Shown here piece after piece: positions 56,645 through 64,000 of a DNA stretch of 64,000 nt. Numbering within the stretch: the first letter of the stretch is position 1; every line of letters starts with the position of its first letter. The position numbers and the translations under genes were made by a program. Origin of the DNA: Sipunculus nudus (Eukaryota; Annelida; Sipuncula; Golfingiida; Sipunculidae); assembly GCA_026874595.1 (NCBI GenBank), contig CM049318.1:50558750-50622749 (forward strand), read 5' to 3'. Under the pieces are notes generated by a model. That model had not been told where the DNA came from and did no database searches. It was given only the letters and a program-made list of their open reading frames with translations.

Positions 56645-57000
56645 TTCTGCCCTGCTCCATGCCTTCTTGGCATGACATGCTTTGCATGGAATCCATTATC
56701 TCTGGCTTGATTATTTGGGATTTGTAAGCAGGTTGCCACATTTGCTTTATATATTTTTTATTCTTTGTTTTTGTGCTTTCATAATGTAATTCATATCTGC
56801 CTTGCTCCATGATGATAAGCATGACATGCTCTGCATGGGTTCCTAATACTATGCGCACTCAGTGCCTTTCAAGAGCCGTAAGCAAGTTGCCATAAAGTTG
56901 CCATTTGATATAACAGATCAAATGTTGACACATATTCATTTTTGCCTTGCTCAATGCCTCAGGCATGACATGCTCTGCATGGATCCTTTTTGTTAAACAT
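56645..57000 (+). repeat. Spaced repeat array of element E
   Basis: Three copies of a ~47-base unit start near 56648, 56798 and 56941, about 145 bases apart. Each has CTGCCYTGCTCCATG, a small hairpin (ATGCCTCAGGCAT in the third copy, ATGCCTTCTTGGCAT in the first), then GACATGCTCTGCATGG. A word GCAAGTTGCCA also recurs in the linkers (about 56729, 56883 and 57022). It lies between the SGNH frame and gag, as the array of element D does. Confidence 0.8.
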
Positions 57001-57127
57001 GCACAATACAAAAGGTTCGTAAGCAAGTTGCCAATGTTTGCCAATTGCGTTCAGTGAAACCAATTGTTCGCCTTTATATCTTCAATATTCAGATTAGTAC
57101 ATATCATGACAGTGTTTCCCCCTTTTT

Positions 57128-57147
57128 TCTACACTTATTTTTACAGG
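57128..57147 (+). promoter_or_regulatory. Candidate 3' splice site before element E gag
   Basis: The run CTACACTTATTTTTACAG is pyrimidine-rich and ends in CAG one base before the gag ATG at 57148. The same arrangement stands before gag of elements B (TCTTTCAG, 22375) and D (TCTGGACAG, 50343). It suggests that gag is translated from a spliced RNA. Confidence 0.5.
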
Positions 57148-58494
57148 ATGCCACACAGGTCCTGAAGGGCACCAAAACGCCTCATACACACCATCTCAAC
57201 ACCTTCCAGGAGTGTCAGGAGGCGACTATCCCGTGACACCAGCAGGAACACAGTAGCAGCAAGCTCGGCTGTCCCTGCTGAGGAAGTGACCACGGAATCC
57301 CAGACAACTCCATCACCACAGGCTGCAGCCACAGTCACTGCACTGCCTTCGCTACCACCAACCACCCAGCCAACACAGGCAGTCCCCATCGCCGCACCGC
57401 CAACTCCATCATTTGCAGAACAAATGGACATGTGGTTTGCCAGGATGACGCCTCTCATCGACCACAGATTAAACACAATCCTAGACAAAAGGGGGGTGGG
57501 CTCTGGGGCCAGCAACAGTGAGCAGAGCACTCCTGCTGTACTTTCCAGCTCTCACCAGCCACCGAACAACCAAGTTCCTGTCCATATTGTGCCACCAGCA
57601 GTTGCAGCAATGACGCAAGGAACATGCGCTGGCATCACAGGTAGGCAAAACTCTGAAACTTGCACACAAACACCACTCAGAGACATTCCGGTCATGGCAG
57701 CCAGTGCCTGGCCCATTCCGCCTGTGCCAAACGCTGACACCAACCAAACACAACCTACGCTGCATCAACCTACCAGCACCATGCCAGCTACTTATGTCTT
57801 GCAAAACATTCCATTAGCCTTAGGTCTACACCTGTCTGATAAAGTAAATAAAAAAATATGGGAAAACAAGTTTGTGGACATGTCTGACTTGCTGCCAAAC
57901 AAAGACACCCTTTCATATAGTCTAAAGTTTGACCAGGAAAATGGACTGCAATGGACCCCGGAGTCAAAAAACACTGATCATTCAGCATGTGGGCCCAGCA
58001 TGTGGGCCCAAGCCTTCAATACCTTCATGGCCGTCTATGCTCAAAAATTCCATTTAGAGGCTCCGAATTTGTGCAAATACCTCAGCACTGTGCGCTCACT
58101 CTACGACATGGGCGCAAATTGGTCGGCGTACGACACTGGCTTTCGGAAGGTACGAGAATTGTACAACTGCCCTTGGGAAAGGCAACACACAGAACTTTAT
58201 GTTAATGCCACAACCTCTACAGTTAACTCCCACAACCAGCCCTTTTGTGTGCAGCAAAAAGGCTTCTGCCAGAAAAAAACAACAGAGGACGCTATTGCTC
58301 AGGCTGCCAGTATCAACACACTTGTTAGCGCTGCAGCGGCAAACACCCCAAAATCCGTTGCAGATCAAAACAGCAAATCACCAAATCACCAACAAGTGCA
58401 ACCCACAGCCTCCAACACACCAGCGCTACCAAGATCACCTCCGTTTCCACCCAGACAAAACTTGGCAACCTCTACCAACACCAATAGATGTTGA
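57148..58494 (+). pseudogene. YR retroelement E: gag
   Basis: From the ATG at 57148 (MPHRS) one frame runs to 58494 with a single TGA at 57163-57165, probably a decayed CGA. The N-terminal half is Pro/Thr/Ala/Gln-rich. PLALGLHLSDKVNKKIWENK (about 57811-57870) is conserved with element B. The Gag core follows: WAQAFNTFMAVYAQKFHLEA, NLCKYLSTVRSL and WSAYDTGFRKVREL, then PWERQHTELY (about 58000-58200). The C-terminal zinc-finger region is degenerate (PFCVQQKGFCQKK). About 440 residues in all. Gag would form the particle. Confidence 0.82.
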
Positions 58495-59335
58495 TCAGTT
58501 GGAATCAGAGCTGATAAAGAGTGGTTACCCAATAGACAAAGTGCACTTATTAGTTTCAGGTTCCCGTTATGGCTTTGACTTAGGTTTTGTTGGCAAAATT
58601 CCTCAGTCCATCCCCCCTAATTTAAAATCATGTTTCCAAAATCATGAAGTTGTGAAAAATAAGATAGCAACTGAGCTAAGTTTAGGCAGAATCAGTGGGC
58701 CCTACAAAACGGCACCATTTCAAACCTTCGTTTGTTCACCCCTGGGGTTAGTGGGAAAAAAAATCAAGTGGTAAGTTCAGAATGATACACCATTTGTCAT
58801 ACCCAGCAGACTCTTCAATTAACGATGGAATTCCAAATCAGGCCTCAGCCATATCCTATGCATCTGTGGAAGATTCAATTAATATCATCCAAAACATGGG
58901 CCCTACAGTTTATTTAGCAAAGGCGGACATAGAATCGGCATTCAGGCTTCTGCCTATCAAACCAAATCAGTACAAATTACTAGGCTTCACATGGAACAAT
59001 CTGTTCTATTTTGATAAATGCCTTCCCTTGGGCTGTTTTTCGGCATGCAAACTTTTCAAGGAATTTAGCACAGCTCTGCACCATATAGTCAAATCCAAAC
59101 AAATACCAGGTAGAATAGTATACTACCTCGATGATTTTCTTTTTATAGGCCAAAACAAAGAAGCTTGTCAAAATTTACTAGATACATATCATACAAAATG
59201 CGATTCATTAGGCATTCCCCTGGCTGAAAACAAAACAGTAGGCCCGCAGCAAAGGCTATCATTCCTAGGGATCAATTTAGATTGCAAGTCGAAAACTGCT
59301 AGGCTTCCTGATGAAAAGGTTTTACAGTGAAAAAA
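58470..59335 (+). pseudogene. YR retroelement E: reverse transcriptase
   Basis: The N-terminal part reads ELIKSGYPIDKVHLLVSGSR and GRISGPYKTAPFQTFVCSPL (to about 58750). An A8 run at 58756-58763 needs a one-base shift to continue with GKFRMIHHLSYPADSSINDG. Catalytic blocks are KADIESAFRLLPI (about 58920-58958) and YLDDFLFIG (59124-59150), both intact. The frame ends at TGA 59328-59330, where a CGA-to-TGA change is likely because the reading continues in frame. Two breaks only: this was a recent copy. Confidence 0.87.
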
Positions 59336-60028
59336 ACAACTTTCTTACTACATGAAGAAAAAGAAAATTACACTAAAAGCCCTGCAATCATTAATTGGCC
59401 TGCTCAATTTTGCCTGCTCGGTTATCCTCCCGGGTAGAGCCTTCTTAAGGAGGTTGATAGATAAAACCATGGGCTTACAGAAACCTTTTCATCACACAAG
59501 ATTAGGTCATGAGGAAAGATCGGATCTTAAACTTTGGCAAGAATTCTTAGTCCACTACAATGGGAAAAGTTTCTTTTTAAATCGGGAATGGGATACTTCA
59601 GACAGCTTCATGTTGCATACAGATGCAGCGAAAGGCTTGGGCTATGGTGCAATTTTTGGCAGGAATTGGTTTTTTGGGCAGTTTCCAAAAGAATGGGATA
59701 ATGCAGACATGGTGACCCTAGAACTCATACCAATTGTCATGGCCCTGCAGTGCTGGGGCCAGCAATTCAAAAACAAACTGATTCTTATCTTCACTGACAA
59801 TCAGGCACTTGTTTTTATCATAAACAATCAGTCATGCAAAGAAAAACAACTATGAATTTAATCAGACAATTCGTATTAATTACATTACAACATAACATTC
59901 TGTTTAAAGCTAAGCATATTGCAGGGAAAATGAACTCAGCAGCTGATGAATTGTCTCGATTGCAGGTTTCCAGGTTCCGCAAACTGGTGCCAGGAGCTCA
60001 GGATATACCAATGCCAGTCACATGCTGA
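59336..60028 (+). pseudogene. YR retroelement E: RNase H
   Basis: In frame with the RT after the stop: LIGLLNFACSVILPGRAFLR (connection), then LHTDAAKGLGYGAIFGRNWF (about 59612-59672) with the first Asp, TLELIPIVMAL with the Glu, and FTDNQALVFIINN (about 59791-59829) with the second Asp. A frameshift near 59830 moves the last part to the frame ending at 60028 (HIAGKMNSAADELSRLQ). All catalytic residues are present. Confidence 0.87.
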
Positions 60029-60063
60029 GCTAGGTATTCACACTTTTAAGACAGGGGTATACC

Positions 60064-61008
60064 TTGGTTGGGCAAAGCCTAGCTCCATCCACGAGGGAGG
60101 CTTACTCGAGAGTATGGGATTATTTCAAATTCTTTTGCACCAACATTGGTATGCCCCATCGGGCAAATATACCAGTGTCACCATCGGTCTTATTTATATT
60201 CTTAACAGAATGTTTTACAGATGGGTTGTCTGGCTCATCCCTTGCTACATATTCCTCTGCTATATCCTACATTCATAAGTTATCAAACCTCCCTGACCCA
60301 GGCTCATCATTAGCAATTCGAAAACTCATAGTTGCGGCCCAAAAGAGTGCTCAAAATAATGACATACCCTGTCCAATCACAAAGCCCATCTTGTCAAAAC
60401 TAGTAAATGCAGTTTCGGTAACTTCTAGCTCTGCATACTGTCGGTATATGTATCCAGCTCTATATCAGATTTGCTTTTTAGGATTCTTTAGGCTAGGAGA
60501 ACTGGTTGCAAAAACTACGGAACACCTTGCCACGGTAATACAAATTCAAAATGTAACGACAATTTCAGAAAACAGCATCCCGGTGAGACTTCACTTTAAG
60601 TTAATTCATGCAAAAACAGTTAAGGCTGGTCAGTACCAGCAGGTAGTGATAGCGGCATAGCCGGGCAATCATTGTCCTGTATGATCACTTTTGGCCTTTT
60701 TGCAATACAAAGGGAACCAAAATGGTCGATTATTCTGCTTACAAAACCTCGAACCACTGCTCAGAAATCAAGTAGAGAAACAACTAGCTAAAGACCTCAA
60801 ATTCATTCACCTAAACCCCAAACAATTCAAAGGCCACAGCTTCCGCATCGGCGCTGCCACAGAAGCTGCGGCCGCAGGTCTTAGTGATGCTCAGATAAGA
60901 TCTCTTGGGAGATGGCATACAGATGCTTTAAAAAAATACATCAGATTACATCCAGTTCAAAGCTTACACAAAACATCTACCTTGGGTGGGGTTACCACTT
61001 CGTGGTAG
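60064..61008 (+). pseudogene. YR retroelement E: tyrosine recombinase
   Basis: A single frame covers the protein with two stops, TAG at 60658-60660 (from CAG) and TGA at 60682-60684 (from CGA). The N-terminal domain has SLAPSTREAYSRVWDYFKFF. Catalytic residues: Arg in FFRLGELV (about 60484-60510), His and Arg in GHSFRIGAAT (about 60832-60862), Trp in LGRW (about 60904-60915), Tyr in LKKYIRLH (about 60925-60950). Nothing else is wrong with it. It is the least damaged Ngaro/PAT-type recombinase in the window. Confidence 0.87.
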
Positions 61009-61028
61009 TGGCATAATTATACCCCACC
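60985..61028 (+). repeat. Hairpin at the end of element E YR gene
   Basis: Outer arms GGTGGGGT and ACCCCACC enclose a second stem CCACTTCGTGG (three-base loop TTC within CCAC/GTGG). It spans the stop codon of the recombinase. The AT-rich remainder to 61199 has no gene. Confidence 0.75.
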
Positions 61029-61255
61029 TTCCTTGTGCAAATTAATAGGAATCAAGGGCATATTTAATTTTGTATATCATGTCATATAAATTGCATGTTG
61101 TTATATTTTTGTAAACAACCAATACCTGTCAATTTGTATTTTTGTATATATGTTAATATAGCTGGCAGCGACATCCTGCTCAAACGCAAACTGGTGTTGT
61201 TTTGTCTCCCCAAAGAACATAGCAAGCTAGATGTTTGTGTGTGTGAGAGAGTGCA

Positions 61256-61720
61256 AAAAGGAAGTTCTGTTAATGATGGCATGCCTAAGGCTTATTCTTC
61301 TGTGCAATATGCCAATATCACCCAAGCGATTGACACTATCAAACATGAGGGAAGAGGGGTATTTTTGGCAAAATCTTATGTAGAGTCAGCATTTAGGCTT
61401 ATTCCAATTAATCCAAAAGAGCAATTTTTGTTAGGTTTCCAGTGGGAAAGGTTTTACTTCTTGGACAGGTGCTTGCCAATGGGCTGTGCCTCTAGCTGTA
61501 AGATTTTTGAAGTTCTGAAATGCCCTTGAATTTGTTGTTCATAAGAAAACTGGCCTTAGGGTTCTGCACTTCCTAGATGACTTCCTTTTCATTGGAAAAA
61601 ACAAAGAGGAATGTCAGTATGCTCTGGATGTTTTCCTACATATATGTGCCTTGCTCGGGTTCCTATTGCAAAGGAAAAAACCGTTGGACCCTTTAATACT
61701 TTATCTTTTTTGCCTTTGAA
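61256..61720 (+). pseudogene. YR retroelement D: RT, C-terminal part
   Basis: KGSSVNDGMPKAYSSVQYAN directly follows the end of element E and continues the RT that stopped at about 54515 (LIHHLSFP). The first catalytic block reads KSYVESAFRLI, so Asp is now Tyr; DRCLPMGCASSCKIFE follows. After a frameshift near 61510 the second block HFLDDFLFIG (about 61567-61597) is intact. Similarity ends at LSFL (about 61712). RNase H and YR of element D are absent. Confidence 0.82.
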
Positions 61721-62290
61721 CTTGCATTTGCATTATCGGTGTGAAAAGGCCTTAATTACCATGGACACCAACCTCGCAAAATTTTGCAAGTTTAAAACTG
61801 TGAAGCTTAATTCTTCGTCAGTATGGGGACACGCCCCTGGAGAGCTAATTATGTCAACCCCAGGTGTTGCAATGCTAACACACTTCTCCGGGGCCATGGA
61901 GCAGCCAAAAGAACTCAATCCAAGGTTCTACAGAATAATATTGCAGGCAACCTGTCAGCTACACATGCCAACGTGGACCATCTAAGGTATGAACTTCTAT
62001 TTCAGTAATCTCTCAGTCTCTTTCTAAAAAATACTTCTTAATCTCACGGATGTATTCAATTTAGTACCAGACTTCCATAGGCCAGCCCTAGCCCAAGTAC
62101 CCTCATGGACGCCCAAAGATAACTTACAACCAATTGAACTGCAGACTTTAGCTGCTGAAGCCAAGGATCCAATAACCATCTGGCCTGTGTAATCTTGAAT
62201 AAATATTGCTATTTCAATTCTACTCCTCGTCGCACTTGCTGCATTATTTAGTATATATTTTTTGTCCCTTCCAGCCAGCCACCCATGATC
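61721..62290 (+). pseudogene. Envelope-like fragment, C-terminal with membrane segment
   Basis: It begins with the ~108 bases shared with 26893-27001 (HLHYRCEK, then FC) and extends beyond them. After frame changes it gives NLQPIELQTLA (about 62126-62160), a stop, and then a hydrophobic run INIAISILLLVALAALFSIY (about 62196-62260) that looks like a single membrane-spanning helix. Order and spacing fit the end of an F-type envelope ectodomain plus anchor. The reading is broken by stops, so the fragment is dead. It may derive from an LTR retroelement that carried an envelope gene. Confidence 0.45.
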
Positions 62291-62462
62291 AACCTACACA
62301 AGCACCATAGGCCAGCATAACGACAATATGATGCAAAGGAGGGGGGGGATGCGCCCCTTTGCTCCCTCCCAAACCCCTAAGGCCCACTCACTTCTGACAC
62401 CGTAAACACAGTGATAAAGCTATCAGCACCAGTAAACAGCATCAGTTATCTTTATACCTTGC

Positions 62463-62690
62463 ATGGTGGACAATGTAAATTTGTGTGCTCATTCTGCCTT
62501 ACTGCTTTATTTGGATAAAACAAAGTGCTACAGGAAATCTTCAAAACTGTTTCTAAGTTTAGTAAAGCCTTACCAGCAATTGACTAAGAGCACTATCTCA
62601 AAATGGGTCAAAAACATTCTACATCTATCTGGAACTGACACAAAACAATTTTCGGCACACTGTATGCGGGCAGCCACTAAAAGTTAGGCA
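62463..62690 (+). pseudogene. DIRS-type tyrosine recombinase fragment
   Basis: The frame contains LYLDKTKCYRKSSKLFLSLV, KPYQQLTKSTISKWVKNILH, then SGTDTKQFSAHCMRAATKS. This matches the equivalent part of the recombinase at 48400-48600 (GIDSSVFTAHSTRAAATS), including the His and Arg. The Trp/Tyr end is missing or decayed after 62690. The DNA from 62291 to 62462 has a G tract and no gene. Confidence 0.7.
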
Positions 62691-62789
62691 AAAGCTAAAT
62701 GTGAGTGTCCTAAGATGGTGAACCTATTAATGCATCTGTCACATGCCTGAAGTCCCAAGCACACAAGTGCAATTTTCCCGACCCAGATG

Positions 62790-63180
62790 CTGTTGAGGAC
62801 AACTTGATAGATTAAGTTATCAAGGCTGTTAAACACAGCTATGTGCGGAAACAGCTACTTGACAATGACCTGCATACTCTCACCCTTGACAAGTATGCTT
62901 GAAGGTATGAGTGTACCCAAACACTGCTTAAACAATTAGAAAAAAATTTAGTGGGTAGTTCCGTTGATGCCTTTGGCCAAAAGTGGCGTTCACGCACACC
63001 ACGTAGATTTAATACAAATCTATCTGATGCAAATACTGTGCTGGTGAGCCTCATCCACTTCAAGAATGCCCAGCCAGTGGACAAGAGTGTCATCATTGTC
63101 ATAAAAGAGGACATTGGAGCCAAGTTTGTCTTAGCAACCATCATTGCAGTCAGTCCCTTGAATCTTGTCAAATAAGGGCT
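62790..63180 (+). pseudogene. Unassigned fragment, possibly retroelement gag
   Basis: One reading at about 62815-62900 gives VKHSYVRKQLLDNDLHTLTL with a following DKYA, a pattern reminiscent of the C-terminal part of Gypsy-type Gag proteins. The later frame to 63175 (VDAFGQKWRSRTPRRFNTNL, then VDKSVIIVIKEDIGAKFVLA) is not recognised. Both could be chance or part of one decayed gene. No further gene is seen to 63450. Confidence 0.25.
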
Positions 63181-63452
63181 AACCAGTCAATCCAACAGTC
63201 ATCACACAAGGGCAACAACAGGAGCCAACCACAGCGATGAGCAGATGTTCATCACATTCAGCAGGAAGAAGAGGTGCCAACAGATGACTTCAAACACCTG
63301 TCTTTCAAAATAATTAATCACAGTGTAGACGCAGAAAAGACATAGGCATAAGCCTGTTACTCCTAGTCAAGTACAGACCCAACACCAGGCAAACCCCAAC
63401 TAGTACAGTGAACACTCAAACTCCAACCAAATCAATTTTGAGGAATATATCA

Positions 63453-63954
63453 CAGGGTTCGTACTCACCTGGCAGATCAAAATTCCAGGAGTTTTCCAGG
63501 TTATCTCCAGGTCTAACAGGGATTTTTCAAGGTAACAATAAATAACAACACTGAACAATCTAATACCGACTTATCCTATTAGTCTTTAAAAAGATGAATT
63601 TAAGTTAAATGGTGAGAGTAAAACAATGTCATCATAGCATGAATATGCAACAGGGTTTCACGGAGTTGCAAGCCTTAATGGTAATCTTTTTACCAGTCGC
63701 TAGTTTCCCAAACAGACGCCAGACAGCATTACTGCTGTAAACCTTGTGCTCAGGTTATATAACCTGCCGCCATCGATATCACATACCACTGGTGGGCTAA
63801 ATCTAAGGCCGTGTACAATGACCTATGCCAAAATTCAAGGTTTATTCCAGGTGTACTTTGAAAAACCCCTATTTTTCCAGGTTCTCAAGGACCTGGAAAA
63901 ATTATTTGGAATATCCATGAGAATTCAAGGTTTCCAGGTTGAGTACGAACCCTG
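63453..63954. mobile_element. hAT-like MITE with CAGGGTTCGTACTCA ends
   Basis: The left end CAGGGTTCGTACTCACCTGG (63453) is matched at the right by CCAGGTTGAGTACGAACCCTG (ending 63954), 19 of 20 bases with one gap. Inside, several CCAGG/CCTGG words form sub-hairpins, such as CCAGGTTCTCAAGGACCTGG near 63878. The element is about 500 bp, non-coding. Flanks ATATCA and ACATCA may be what is left of a target-site duplication. Confidence 0.75.
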
Positions 63955-64000
63955 ACATCAGAACCACAAAGTCCTCAATCCCAGCAAAACACCAACTGCC

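Larger units (their letters stand above)
54557..61254 (+). mobile_element. YR retroelement E inserted in element D RT
   Basis: The RT of D is cut between about 54515 and 61256. Near the ends of the inserted DNA are short inverted matches: GCACTCCCTCACA (54557-54569) against TGTGAGAGAGTGC (61242-61254), and CCTTTGGGGATGCAAAA (54577-54593) against TTTTGTCTCCCCAAAG (about 61200-61215). Between them lie a TATA box, an SGNH hydrolase frame, a repeat array, gag, RT, RNase H and YR. I found no split direct repeats. The element is about 6.7 kb. Its exact ends are uncertain by some tens of bases. Confidence 0.7.

Noticed and set aside
57141-57988. Minus-strand frames opposite element E gag
   Set aside because: Shadows of the coding strand; the plus-strand frame has clear Gag motifs.

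Overview
The window looks like repeat-rich intergenic DNA from a metazoan, most likely a mollusc and perhaps a bivalve. That is an inference from dispersed repeats of a type I associate with bivalves, AT-rich spacers, microsatellites and the retroelement mix; no taxon marker gene is present. I recognise no intact host gene, rRNA or tRNA. Almost every protein-like reading frame belongs to a transposable element, chiefly tyrosine-recombinase (YR) retrotransposons of the Ngaro/PAT and DIRS groups, whose order is gag, reverse transcriptase (RT), RNase H (RH), YR.

Layout. 1-2960: 3' half of YR element A, with an array of palindromic 19-mers behind the YR gene. 2961-20300: AT-rich DNA with dispersed repeats, a ~360-bp satellite and minisatellites. 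20300-21370: unrecognised decayed coding DNA. 22362-26135: decayed YR element B. 26115-27003: envelope-like fragment. 27165-28405: compact unit of four small tightly packed reading frames with a TATA box and a poly(A) signal, facing a duplicated coding-like module on the other strand; virus-like and unrecognised. 28838-35470: tandem repeats, nested palindromes, a probable DNA transposon and two copies of a dispersed repeat.

35500-61720 is a nest that can be unfolded. The oldest layer is YR element D: an SGNH-hydrolase frame, a short-repeat array, gag, then RT. It is split by three insertions: YR element C (36619-50199), a TTAA-flanked DNA transposon (50988-53624, in gag), and YR element E (about 54557-61254, in RT). 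Element C shows the Ngaro/PAT signature of split direct repeats (A1, ORFs, B1, A2, B2) and itself contains an hAT-like element (36937-37808, 8-bp duplication), a probable solo LTR (39693-41069, 5-bp duplication) and a nearly complete DIRS element (44075-49325). The DIRS element sits exactly at the B1/A2 junction and carries textbook inverted repeats and an internal complementary region.

61721-64000 is a patchwork: a second envelope-like fragment with a membrane segment, a DIRS-type recombinase fragment, an unassigned fragment and an hAT-like MITE.

The points that most merit follow-up are the family-specific short-repeat arrays found in all five Ngaro/PAT-like elements, the SGNH frame placed upstream of gag in two of them, the DIRS insertion at a YR-element junction, and the compact unit at 27-28.8 kb.
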